Part shown: one piece after another, positions 44,385 to 56,981 of the stretch
How positions within the stretch are numbered: position 1 is the first letter of the stretch
Layout: every line of letters begins with the position of its first letter
Assembly (NCBI GenBank): GCA_020746875.1
Contig: JAGTJL010000004.1
Coordinates: forward strand, 558,001 to 622,000
From: Rhexocercosporidium sp. MPI-PUGE-AT-0058
Taxonomy: Eukaryota; Ascomycota; Leotiomycetes; Helotiales
Direction of reading: 5' to 3'
DNA: 64,000 nucleotides
Made by a program: the position numbers and the translations under genes
Notes under the pieces: model-generated
Told to the model about the DNA's origin: nothing
Databases searched by the model: none
The model's input: only the letters and a program-made list of their open reading frames with translations

Positions 44385-47300
44385 ATCAACTGTTACCTTT
44401 TCACCCAAAACCCCTAATCCCGCTATCACGGGAATAAATGCTCGAGGGAAGAAGGAAAGGCCCTTTGTAACAATATCTACAGCATATGTGCCACGGGCCT
44501 CCCTTTGAATTTTGCATGCATGCCCACAACCTCGGGCTGGCGTTCGTTGTTTTTTGTCCCCTGTTTTCTTCTTTAGATGGCCAATGGATGGATGGATGTG
44601 AAGAAATGGGGTTGCATTTGGAAGGAAGGCAAGAAAAATAAAATGAGACGTGAAGTCGATGAGAGAGATACCTAAAATATTGCTGCTTCTTTTATGCGTT
44701 GTTGCTTCTTCCCTACTGTCTGTCTGTCTGCGTGGCTTTACAGGCTTTGCTGGCTGGCTGGCTGGAAAAAGGCTGTATTTATCATGTATGTACGTATTCT
44801 TCTGCGTGTCTTTTCCCCTGGCCGATTGTGCTTGAGTGTGCTCTTGGTCGGCGTGAGCGGGGTTGTGAATTGGAAAGGAATGAAATCGAATACCCTTCGT
44901 GATCTTTTAGATTTCTTCCTCTTGTGTATGTGTGTGTGTGCGCGTGTGTGTTTGTGTAATTGTGGACTGGTGAGCCTGTGATTTAGATTGACACTGGGTA
45001 CTTCTGTTGAGTGCTGAGAATGAGAAGGTGATATCCTTGGTTCCTATGACTTGCTACCCATTTTTGTGGAAGTGGATCGAGATCGAGATCGAGATAGAAA
45101 TGGAGCTGATAGGAAGAGGAGAGAAGGACAAGAATATTGCTGACGCCAATACAGGGTATGTTAAAGGGGTACGTACCACCGTCGAGAGCCCCCTTAATGT
45201 CTTCTACCTCAAAGCCTTGTTTTGGATTGACAGATAAATCATGTAGGATCTGATGTGGTGTGGAATGTTTGCTGTCTTGGTCATGACTTGAATAGCCTTT
45301 CTTGTACTAATGATCTGACTAAGTTCAGAAGCTTCTAATCTACGTGATGTGAGAGTCTGCTGTCTCAATGTCCATCTCCCATCGATTTCGAGGTCAATTC
45401 TTGCCTTCAATCAACAAGTCTTGGTCACAGGCATTTGTGGGTTCCAGCTGGTCTAGGTCCTGGCACTGCCATTTACCTAAATCCCACATTTGAATTCCCA
45501 ACTTGTCGTGGGATATGCAAGCATTCAATTTATTTGGAAATTCGAGGAGGCACCTTTGAGTAACCTCTACTCGTATGCACCAAGTACAAGTGCAGTCAAG
45601 TGGTGGAAACAACAACCTCGGAATTTCCGATAGCCATTACGGACGACCCCCACTTCCCAAGCAACTTCTCATTAGCAACGGCAAGCCCATTCCCATTCCA
45701 TTGTCTCATGATCATTGCCTGAATACTCATTCATCATGGAAAAAGAAAAAAGGCGTCGTGGACATCGTCTACAATATCCACGGCACAACACACAAACAGA
45801 TGATGAAACACAACACAACAACTCACGGTCCACAGATCCGACGAATTCAACACTCAAGATATGCCTGATAGAAGAGGATAAAGAAAGAAAGCAGCCACCC
45901 ATCATGCCCTTGAACCTGATGGACGGTGCGTGCCAGTCGCTGGTATTTATCTAGTGTCGGGGACCAAAAAATCCCCTCCTTTTTCCTTGGGAATTATCCG
46001 ACTCGGCTCCCTATTGGCTGGAGAGGATGCTCGAATCTGTGAGACCCCGAGCCAGTCGACCGACGAGTGTGGAGGGAGAACAGTACGGTGGGAATTATCT
46101 TTTGGCTGCCCTCTTGTTTCCGGTCTGTTTCTACAACAAATCTATATGTATCCCTTGGTTGCTTCTCTCTTTTCCTTTCTTATTCATGGATGGCAGCAAT
46201 CACTCATATCTCAAACCCAACATCCACCCATCCCATCTTTTTCATCCCTGTACTGGGCACGTGATCTCGAGTGACCCAATCCAACACTGGTCCGGGCCAC
46301 CTACCGAGCAGTTTGAGGAAGATCGTTCGTGGGAGTAGACTTGATTGCGCGAAAAACAACTCGTTACACAGCGCGAGGAGTTCGTCTCAGGCCACGAATA
46401 AGAAAGTACCCCACGACTCTATTTTTCAAAACCAACTTGCAAGCGTGCAGTCCTCCTGCTTGCTTCCTTGCCTGCTTGGCCTGCAGGTGGTTGCCCCCCT
46501 TTTGGACAAATCTCACGCTGCCCTAAGTTACCTACCTACCTTGCCTGGGAATTGACTGTACTGTACCGTTCTGTTCTGTTCTGTTCTTGCAGCTTCACCA
46601 CGAGCGTTGCCGGACTGTATGTAGGTCTCGGCAAGTTCTGCTCATTTCTTGAAGCAACATAACGCTATTTATTGAAGTTGCAATCCTGTGCCTCCCGACA
46701 GCAGACAGACAGACGCAGACGGACAGACGAACAGACCAAACAGATAGACGAGAACTCTTTTCGGACCAGCTCGAAGGCTCCAGTTCTAGTTCCACTTCTA
46801 GGTCCACAGCTCCAATCCGGCCCTTTGTCCTAGTCTCTGTCTCTGTCTCTTCCCCTCCCCTCCGCTCCTCTCCACTCCTCTCCTGCTGGAGCTTCAAAAC
46901 CCAGGGATCTGCCCCTCCGCCGCTTTGGGCACTGGCACTACAGTAGTAGCACTGGCATTGGAATCCATCCATCGAGAGAGCCACGGCTCCATCTACATCT
47001 GTTCCGCGCGAGGCTTTCAATAAACCCCCATTACTCTACCTGCCTGCCCACCACCGCCGACCAAAGCCGCCCAGAGTCAAGCTCTGATCTTTGCGACATT
47101 CATCTTCAGTCATCCACACCACAAGGAAAGAAAAGGTTTCACATACCGCTGTATCCTCCGCATCCTCGACGACCATTTCGGCCCTCTCTCGCCCGCAATC
47201 AGCCCCAACTCCCTGTCGCCCGCTAGATCCACGCACGGCACGTTATTTGCTATCGCACCCTTAGGTACCTATTATCGAAGCCCGAGCTTTCCAACATCGA

Positions 47301-47485
47301 ACGAAACCTAAGGTCCTGGTGGCAGTCCAGATCTTCTCCGCCGCAGATCAAGGGCTCCACCGATTCCGTGCTCGCTGCTTGAGAACTCCTCGATTCGACT
47401 CCTCCTTCCACCCAATTCTGCGATTCTATTTGCGGCTTTCAACCTCAACTGGACCCCTTGACGACCGCATACCACCTACCTCATC
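44385..47485. other. Gene-free stretch between chitin synthase and RAS2
   Basis: 3.1 kb without a convincing ORF. It contains GGAT repeats (44585-44597), a TG/CG tract, ATCGAG repeats near 45078, ATTCC and TTCTG repeats, an actgtactgtaccgt palindrome near 46557 and GACA-type repeats near 46700. The last kilobase is C/T-rich and is probably the RAS2 promoter and leader. Confidence 0.55.
44923..44957. repeat. TG dinucleotide tract, interrupted
   Basis: Alternating purine-pyrimidine TG/CG run 3' of the chitin synthase gene. Confidence 0.85.
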
Positions 47486-48271
47486 ATGGCGGGCAAGATG
47501 GTGCTGTACAAGTTGGTGGTGCTGGGGGATGGAGGCGTTGGGAAGACTGCCTTGACTATACAATTGACTCTGCAACATTTCGTCGAGACTGTAAGAATTT
47601 CCGCTGTCCTTCAGGGGACAACTACTTGAGCAGTTGTCTCAGCCTCAAGTACTGTGCTTACCATTGTCTAGTACGATCCCACCATCGAGGACTCATACCG
47701 AAAGCAAGTGGTTATAGATGGTCAATCGTGCATGCTGGAAGTACTCGATACCGCGGGGCAGGAGGAATATACAGCTTTAAGGGATCAATGGATTCGCGAC
47801 GGAGAAGGGTTTGTCCTGGTATACAGCATATCATCGAGATCATCCTTCACGCGGATTCAACGATTTCACAACCAGATCCAGCGGGTCAAGGAATCATCAG
47901 CATCTTCGCCCTCATACCCTGGGTCTCCCATATCATCAGTCGCACCCTCGGCGCCAGTACCTATAATGCTTGTTGGAAACAAGAGTGACCGGGTCACCGA
48001 GCGGGAAGTCTCTACACAAGAAGGTCACGCACTAGCACGGGAATTGGGATGCGAATTCGTCGAGGCATCAGCAAAGAATTGTATCAATGTGGAGAAGGCA
48101 TTTTACGATGTGGTACGGCAATTGCGCCGCCAACGAATGCAGAACAACATCAAGGCAATGCAAGGCTCGGGAAGAGGGCAGCGAGCCGCAACTGGTGGAG
48201 AAGGACATGTTCGAGACAACAACCGAGCCTACCGTCAGGACAGGAGGAGGACAAAATGCACTATTCTCTGA
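47486..48271 (+). CDS. ras2: Ras-family GTPase, Ras2 type
   Basis: Two exons, 47486-47590 and 47672-48271, give 234 residues. The G boxes are complete: P-loop [11 protein letters not shown], switch [15 protein letters not shown] (split by the intron), [21 protein letters not shown] and EASAKN. The glycine equivalent to Ras G12 is conserved as Gly in GDGGVGK. A roughly 20-residue Ser/Pro-rich insert ([20 protein letters not shown]) sits between the RVKES helix and PIMLVGNK, typical of the second Ras of filamentous ascomycetes. The C-terminus is basic and ends in the CAAX box CTIL with no nearby extra Cys for palmitoylation. It is a membrane-bound switch for cAMP and MAPK signalling in growth and morphogenesis. 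Confidence 0.95.
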
Positions 48272-51200
48272 ATACCATGGTCTGTGGTTATACCTAGGCT
48301 TAGGAGTTCCCGAGGCATGTACGACGCTCACGATCTTCCTTTGGCAGAACAGGTTTCCCTGCTGCCTATGACCTTCCTTCCACCACGAAATCTTCTCCGG
48401 TCCCTTAGAGCGTTATGCGGATCTCCACCACCACCACCACCACCACCTGAACCGGCGAATGGAGTACCAAAAAGACACATCAGAAAGAGGGGCAAACGGC
48501 GTATTCATGAACTTGAAATGGGGACAAGATGACCTACGACTGCGACGAGATACACACACACACTTACACATACACATCGAATTCCATCTCGACAAGAAAG
48601 GGAAGGAGGGGCGTGACGAGAAAACCCGGTGTTATTTTGGTGTGACCATATCGTCTGAAGTACGGAGTGGGATGGATGGATGGATGGTATCATGGGAGGG
48701 GTTTGGGTGTTCTCTGGCGTACGTACCCATGTTATTTCGGGAACAGGTATCACAAGTCATCTTTCAAATCTTGCAAGCACATTTTTCATCTTCTCATTAT
48801 CTTTCATGTATGCTTCACTGCGAACTATTCGACCGACTGCGTCAATTTGCACAAGTCTACTTTTCGGAGTAGATCGCAGCAGCTGGAGCAGCAGCTGGAA
48901 GGAGAGAGTTAGGCATTAGTTGGCAAACATAGGGATGATATCAGATATCAGACATAGGATTGAAGATTTGAAAGTAACGCCATAGCCATTCAAAATCTAT
49001 CTATATAAGAAACCATCTAGTTCATATGGAAAGCCGCATGGCAATCGATTGAATATACACCATACACGTCTACCTCATGATTTTGTCAAAATGACGATAT
49101 CAAGCCGTACAAGTACCAGTAGTGACATTCACATATTAAAACCAACCACTCACACCCCTCAATTGACCCATCCGGCTCGCCTCCACAAGCCCTCACTCAC
49201 GCTTCTACTCTCTGTCAAGAAAAAGAAAGCCTCTCTCTCCAGTTACGGAAATGACACCGTGCCCTACCCTGACGTCCTTTCTCATGGGTATATCTACCTG
49301 CCCCACTAAGACAAGCCAAAAAAAAAAACCGTTGTGCGCAGCAAAGACGCAGGCATCTTTCCTTCTTCTCCTCCTCCTTTCCCTGCTATCTCGCTGTCGG
49401 CCTTCCTCGTACTCCGTACCGTATATCACATCATGCACAAAAAGAAATCCAGACGCAGATGTACATTTGCATGAGCTAATTTGCCATGGTGGGTGGTCTT
49501 GAAACTTGGGGATTTTCCCTCGCCTTTCCTCCTTCCCAGTCGAGCGAGGATGAACGGTCGTCTACCCCAGGAGAGATGACGAGGAGGGGAGGGGGACTAG
49601 CTGGGTAAGGTTATGTAGAATAGGTAGGCTCGGGGGTACCCTATCTCGGCCCCCTATCTCTATCTCTAGGTACTGTACTGTATCGCTGCCATGTGGGATG
49701 GACCTGACCGTTACCATGGGATGGTCTGTTCCGAAACACTAGGCATGACGGCTTCGGGCCTTTGGGGGGTGAGCAGAGAGGGAAAGGGTTTAGTCCGTGG
49801 ACTTGGACTTGGACGGGGACTTGATCTTGGAAAGGATGATAGGGCATGGATTTGGGGATGGGCTTGGAAGCGGAGTCTGGGCTTGATCTGGAATCGGAAC
49901 GAAATGGAAGAGAAGGGGGTATCGATTCTCGGGAAGGAAGAAGTCGGATGGAAGATTGAGGACTTGAAGGATGGAAGGTTTAAGCGTCAGGTACCCGGAA
50001 TAATCCCTCTTGGGATTTTCCCAAGTGCGTAAGGCAATTTGGAGATCCAAGAGGGAGATCCGGGTAATCTACAGTACGTACGTATGGACAGTACGGGAAT
50101 AAAGGATTTAAAGATAGTTGGCAGACTGCACCATGAAGTTGCTTGGAAAGGTGATACAGGTATCCACTCCTTCTGCTTGTATTCTAGAAGGATGGAAGGA
50201 TGGTTTGTAGGATGGAACTATATGCTGGAAAGAGGTAAAGACACCGAAATGTAGATGTGAGAGAGATAATGAAGGTAATAGAGTAGAAGTAGAGAAGAGA
50301 GGAATTCCCGAAGGGGTGGTTGAGTTATACACACAGATAGTAGACCCGTTTCCTTTTCTTTGGTATTGATTGTCCTGAGCAGATAGATGAGCAGATGGAG
50401 CATTTCTAGCTTGGAACTGTAGGGGTATGAGATAGTCCGACTACCGACCGCGACCTGCCTTTCTCAGCCTTATTGCTGGCTAGCTGCTGTAAAAAGAAGT
50501 GACTTTCATTGCTTGGTATGTACAGTACATCTGTACCTTTTTATACTCTAGTGTCAAAAACAATCCTCGTTCTGAATGGTAGTAAAATTGCCGAATGTTA
50601 ACAACACAGCACTACGGTATGCAGTTGCTTTCCTTATCCATCATGACGAAAATCTCACTCGAAGAAAGTGCAGGTTTCCAATCCCATGGATTTTTTGCCC
50701 TTCAGTAGTAATCTTCCCTCTACCTCCGGCTTATGGCCAGCACTTTACCTCCTGACTGTCTCATATGATATCTTATCAGTTCGTACTTGCTATGTACAGT
50801 ACAGTACTGTCAGGACATGCGTCCACATACGCCTTGCAAGTCCACGCATCACTAGTCACTCCAACGTGGGGGAAACCGAACCTTCAGTACGCTGTGACAT
50901 CGGACACTTTCCGGAACCCGATTGAGCAAAGCGCTGTCCGTTTCGTCCCCTTTGTGAATTTATGCTTTTCCACTTCCTACTCTACTCGACGGCAAACATC
51001 CCAGCGTGGGGTGACAACGTGCTAAACGAATGGGAACGCAGCCTCTGCTGAAGAAAGCAGACGCTGTTTCCTACCGCCATGATATGCACGTCTCGGCTCT
51101 TGCGAAGGACTGAGACATGGACATGTAAGAGTGCCCCCCGTACTGGACGAGAATGGCAATGATGCGCTTCTTTTTCCAATAGACAGGATTCTAGACTTTC

Positions 51201-54200
51201 ACAGACTTGCTTCCGTTCTTTTCGAGTGTGACGAGATCACGGTAGAGAAGCGAGATTGGAGAGAAGGAGAACGATAGGGGTCCGATTTCCTTAATGGGGA
51301 TGGCTTGAAAGGAGATCTGGGCTCGCCAATTCGTAACTCGTGCTGTAAGCCATCTCATTTCCTATCATGCTGATTCTGGTCACCTTTCAAACGTTGAGTT
51401 GAGAGATATTATGTAGGGGTCTGTAGTTAGACATGGTAAAGTCGTGAGTGAACGAGTCTCTTTCTTGGGTAGCATGAACCTTAAGCAGTGATGGCATTGT
51501 TGTAGAGACTGGCATGACATGACATGAAGATACACACGCTCACAAAATTGCCCGCGCGGTATCTGTTGTAGATGCGCCAGAGAGATAGACAGATAGCTGA
51601 CCAGCAAGTGTGGTTCGGTGCACGCAATGCGGTGCGGTACGGTACGGCGGCAAGACGAAGCACAGGTCCCGGGCCGCCGGCGAGCAGTGACAATGGTGGT
51701 GTTTTTGACTTTTGCTGTGCCGCGAATACGCAGGCGGAAGGGAGGAAAAAGAGAGCACGGATGGTGGGAGCATCCGCTGGGGCCGTCCGTACAGTACCTT
51801 GTCTTCCTCTGGAACTGTTTTCTGGAAATGCAGGAAGCTCGAGCCGGTGCAGGAAAGGAAGGGGGTTAGCGGAAACTTTGGTACGGCCGGTCTTCGGCTC
51901 GTTTGAAGATATATAATGAATGGATTGTATTATATCGGATGAGGCACCTGTGCCGAATATATTACCCCTTGTTTCCTCTTGGGATGGTACACGTGTTTTA
52001 TACTTTGCTTTATGTATAGAGGAGCTAGTGGGGAAGCAAGTACAGCGAGATGTTGGAGGTTATGTGTATATATGCAGTCCCATTGCGTTGGGTGAGAATT
52101 TAGTACAACGCCCTGCTGTAGGTACATGGTTCCAGGAGATGGGTAAATGAAACAAAGTGCAGAAATAGATGAGGCTGTTGGCTTCTCTGTAGTACCTGAT
52201 TTGAACGGAGTTTGGGAAGCTTTGTGTTTGGTTCGGCTCTCTCTCTCGCTAGGGAAAAGGGAGTTGTGTTGGGAGTGATGACTAGTGACTTATGTGGTGT
52301 TCTATAACAACATTTATGATGCTTTACTTTCTACCGAGAAAGCAGGCAAAGGAAGGGGAATAAGTTCATTGCACTTGCAGAACCGCATTGAACTATGTGT
52401 CAAATGTAACGTATCAGGGCAGTAACATGAGTTGACAAGTACCTACTGGGTATCTAATATTATTATGCAGTAGGTAAGAACCTAGCAGCGCGGGGTTGAT
52501 CCCCCGAGATACTTCTTAGAGCCCTGTCCAGAAGCTAGTACTTGAGAAAAAACACGCTAATGCATCAAAGCCTCGTAGCTATGTAGTCCAGAGGTACGAA
52601 TATAACCCAACCTCATAGAAAATATCAAATGCTCTCTGCAGGATTCAAGACAAATTTCACCAGAAGAAGGCATTAATCACTTGGAGATGAATCCAAAATC
52701 CCAAACAAGAAGTCCATAAATATGTATCAAAACTCAAAAAAGCCAAAATCACACCACATTTTCCTTCCCCGTCCCTCTAAGCTCCGCTTCTCAAGAAACC
52801 TCGAAAACCCCAAGTCTAAGTGTCTAGAGCCACACAAGAAACTCCCTCCCACCCCCTTCCAAGCTCGCCTATTGCAACAAATAAGAGCGCTCTCGCTTCA
52901 TACCTTAACGCCCCCCGGGCCTGCATGCAGCGAATTGAAGCACAAATGCAGCTCCCATGCATGCATACATGCATATGCAGCAAGAAACGGTAGTGTTTTT
53001 GTCGCTGGGGAAAAGCGGCGAGTAGACTTGCTATTGGATGGTTCGGTTCTTGAGAGGATTGGGTTAGACGGTCGATGGTTGGGCTGCGTGGATAGATGGG
53101 CACGTGATGGGTGTGGCTTTTGACCTATCAGATGTCGTCTACTTCTTCTCTGCGTAAGAGTGTTTTTGTTTGTTTATGTTGTGGCCGCTAGTGGTATTTT
53201 TGTTTCGCTGTTTGTTGGGTTTTGATATTTTGAGTTACGCATTAGAGGTTTGGATGATGCAGTAAGTGTATGAAGTATATTGACATCAAGGAATAATAGC
53301 TGGAACGGTATGAGAATATGCAAATCCTACCTACCCAGCTGTACAAAGAGCTGGTGTAACATCGGGTATGAATAGGTCAGTATATAACAACCAGCTAGAC
53401 GTGCGTCAGTAACGCGGTGAGTGAAACACAGCTTTCTTTCCCGTCCCAGGTTAATGAGTCACTAACCGACATACCACAGGCAGAAACGGGAAGGAAGCAG
53501 AAGTAGAAACAAAAAGCGAAACAATGTCGAGATCGGGATTCTATGGCCGAGGACCCACCGGCATGCCACTCCATTCTTGAGAGTGTCTCCATTCTTCCAG
53601 CTAGCCAGGGAGAACTCTGCAGTATGGCACATCGAAGATCGGGATGTGATGTGAGCTGATGTGATGGGGATGTGATGGGAATGTGACGTCTGGATATTGA
53701 CGTGCGTGTGCATATGTACGGTACTCTACTTCACTTCACTCGAGGTGCAGTGCTATGATGTAGTACACGCTGTAGTGTCATCTGCTTATCGAGGATGCTT
53801 ATGTGATGTGAGTCTGGGGAAAACAAGGGTTGGGTTTCCGATATATTGATCGGTTGATTGAGTTGTTATACATGGAGAGTTGGTTGGGCAGGCATCGGGA
53901 ACGGAGCCGATGAGGCTGATGTGGAACGGCCCGGGAGATGGAAAGTGGAACGCACCATTATCTTATCTTACTTGCGTATAGGTAGTTGCTTGCTTGGCTG
54001 GAATTTGCTCGTGAAAGTTGTGTCCCGACGGAAGAGAGGGAAGGGCGGGAAGTAGGCGGGGTACAGGTGAGATGGCCAATATGGTGGAGTGGGTGGATGG
54101 GTGAAATCAGTCCACGGGAGAAGAAGAGGTCATTGATGTAATACTGTAACGTTTAGAGGTCATATAACTGGAACCGGATGCTCATTGGGAGATTGTAAGC

Positions 54201-54504
54201 CGTGAAACAAGTTTGGACAAGCTCTGCGATGGTCTGAATGGAGTTGGTTTCGAGAGATAGCAGAGAGGTGTAGAATTCCGAGAGCCGACTGATGGTCTTA
54301 AAAATAGAAATAGAATCACCGTTCTATGCCGCTGACCATGCATCACATGCAATACTTTTGCTCCTCGAGTTCCGGGAATTTTTCCCGTTGGCACATGCAA
54401 TGACAGGCAGACTTTACTCCCAAGCAACTCCACGCTATTGCCAAAACCCAACAGATGCTGAATAAACAAAACAACAAACTCCACCATCCAGGCATTGCCC
54501 CGGG
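48272..54504. other. 6.2-kb gene desert downstream of RAS2
   Basis: No ORF above about 130 codons and none with family features. It carries GGAT repeats (48670-48686), CCA repeats, alternating AC tracts, and several GTAC-centred palindromes (near 49671, 50071, 50521, 50795, 51635 and 51790). GC content stays similar to neighbouring DNA and no transposon remnant is recognised. Non-coding RNA genes cannot be excluded. Confidence 0.6.
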
Positions 54505-56592
54505 TCATACGGGCTGTGTATCCGCGGCTCCTCCCCCGCTTCCCTTAACATCAACAGGATGCTTATCTAGGCTCTCGTACCACTGAATGACACTCCCGAC
54601 AAGGAAACACCATGAGCCCCAGAAAGTAGCCAATGAGCCTTGATAAACGCATCCACTGTTGGAGGCAGCGAAGCCAAGGGCGCCACAGAGTGTAAATCCA
54701 ATGCCCTTTTGAATAATCACGTCAGTACAATACAGGACAGTGATTGTTCAGAAATAACGGTTATGCGTCTATTATATAAGAAATCAAAGGAGGGGATTCT
54801 GAATAGGAATAAACGTACACCTATCAAGTTCCACACTCCAATATGCCATCCTAGCACTTTCGGAGCAGGGAGATACCACTTTTGTTGTGTTTCTACCATG
54901 AACAAGAAGCCGGAGATGATAAAGCCGGTGCCTCCTAGTACCTGTGGAAGCCAGTACGCTCCGTTCTGAGCTGCTGTTGAGGTAAGGCGGCTGTAGATAG
55001 GAGGGAGGGCTGTGAAGCCGGATATCCACTTTGTGTGTAAGTCAGTGAGATGTCATCTGAGGAATAATAGGGATGTTTTGGTATGTAGAAAATTGATCAT
55101 TTCATAGCACTGCAACATTTGCAATGTAATATTGATAATTCGATACATTTGACTTTCTTGACAAGAGCTAGATTGTTTTCTTGCTTGGTCTCCCGCAACT
55201 GACGGGATTTCCAATTCGAATGCCTCTGGAAGTTACCTGCTGATATATTGCCCCGTACAGATTGCAAGTTCTGGTTGAGAATATCGTAATGGCGAGTGAT
55301 CATTAACGCGGCCATCTTCACAGAGCCCATGTTTCTGAACAGCACAAGGTCAAAAGACACTTGTCTGGGGAAATAGACCCAAGAAAATATCAGGACCAAT
55401 GGAGCTTGTCATAATCCATACCTCGAAGCAACAAATTATCACTCGATAAAGTATAACGAACCAACTGCGCCGCTAGAGCGAGCGTGTTACTGTTCCACAT
55501 GAGCAAAGCTCCAGTTCGGCATCCCTTCCAGAGCTAGTAAAGAAACACTGCTAACGACTTACAAAGATAGTCGCCCCCACCATCTGCGACAGGCAAGCCA
55601 AAAAGCCAACTTCCTTGAAGTAATGCGTCTTCAACTCATACCATGTAGGCCACCAAGTCCAAGTCCTAGCGGACTTTGAGTTTGGCTCATCTTTTGGCGC
55701 CATTTCGATATCGAGGGCAGGTTTGCCTATACACACCATGATCAGCAACTACTCTCAAGATTCGAAGTGAGGACGAGGATAAAACATACCATCAACAGCC
55801 TTACCCTTCCCAACCAAGTTCTTCTTATTCCCATGATGATGAACGCACCCGTTAGGCCTTAACCTCCTTAACCCCCTCTCCTCCAACACCTCCTCAAGAG
55901 CCCACCCGAAACACTCCGCTCGATTCTCATTCACGGCTTCGATCATCAACAGCACGCTCCCAATCTCGAATATCGTTGCGCCTACAAAAGCGCTGATACC
56001 ACCTGCGTTGGCGATCTCGCCTGGGAATTCGGAGGAGGGGACTTGGAGCGGTAGCCAGACGAAGAATGCGTTCACACACCAGTCTATGGAGCCTATTGTG
56101 AAGATGAGAGCGACGAGGTAGGAGACGTCCCAGTAGGGGAAGAAGGTGAGCATGCGGATGATGCCGCGGACGGTGGCGAGGAGGGTGTTGGTTGGTGGTG
56201 GGGTTAGGAAGTGTGCGTCTTGGTGGATGGAGGGGGAGATGGAGATTTGATGACGGCCTATGTACATATTCAATCAGCGTAATGATCTTATCTCAAATGA
56301 TTCAGAAGTATCCAAGGGGAAGGCATAAGCTAGACTTACCTTTCCTATTATCCCTCGTGCGGAACAGCCGTTCAACATCCCCGACTCGTATCTCATTCCT
56401 CTCTTTCGCTGCAGGTGCCTGAGCTTCGTCTACTTGACCATTGTCGCTCACTCTATTCCGCAGATCTTCCTCACCTGCTTGATGATGCGATTTATGAGAT
56501 GAGAGTCTGTAGCGCCGTGTTGTAGGATTCAAGAAGCTGAAAGGGCCATTTGCATCGCAGCCGCGTTTGCCAGTAAAGTGCGGGAGCTCCAT
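54505..56592 (-). CDS. Six-span integral membrane protein of unknown function
   Basis: Five exons, 56592-56340, 56257-55790, 55726-55563, 55028-54819 and 54705-54505, give 431 residues. A soluble N-terminus of about 110 residues is rich in Arg, Glu and Asp. Six hydrophobic segments follow: FFPYWDVSYLVALIFTIGS, AFVGATIFEIGSVLLMIEAV, GFLACLSQMVGATIFWISGF, LPQVLGGTGFIISGFLFMVE, KVLGWHIGVWNLIGGIGF and TFWGSWCFLVGSVIQWYESL. An acidic/basic cytosolic loop with a Trp cluster (TWTWWPTWYELK) separates spans 2 and 3. Segments 2 and 6 look related (GSVLLMIEA and GSVIQWYES), which suggests two three-span halves. It resembles a widespread fungal membrane family, possibly YrhK-like. The intron 55562-55029 is 534 nt, unusually long here. 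Divergent from the dehalogenase-like gene. Confidence 0.8.
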
Positions 56593-56981
56593 GTTGTTTA
56601 TGCAATTGAATGTTTCAGAAACAGTCTATAGACACTTGGCCCCTGTGTCTGATGGCTTTAGAGTTATTGACACATCTGTGAGGAGTTTCGAGGAATGTTA
56701 ACCTATGGTATGGAAGGGGTGAGTGAGTTTATGATGTGAAGAGGAGGGAAAAAGAAGTGTTGACATGACGCAGCGGGATCTCCGCCAAGGAACTGCCAAA
56801 TGCTTACTTTCCCGTGAGACAGGGATTCAGGGGCTGCGCGAGCAGCCAATGAGCTTATCCCTTGGAGAGTTTGGATGACCTCGGTTATTCAAGTTCAAGA
56901 TATCACATCTTTGTTTGTTACGCTACAAGCCGCTGTGGAACTGCCTGTCTACTCTATTGTGTAACTTATCATCTATTCAGA
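56593..56981. promoter_or_regulatory. Divergent promoter, membrane protein and dehalogenase-like gene
   Basis: 389 nt between the two start codons, with no coding signal. Short enough that a shared promoter is likely. Confidence 0.5.
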
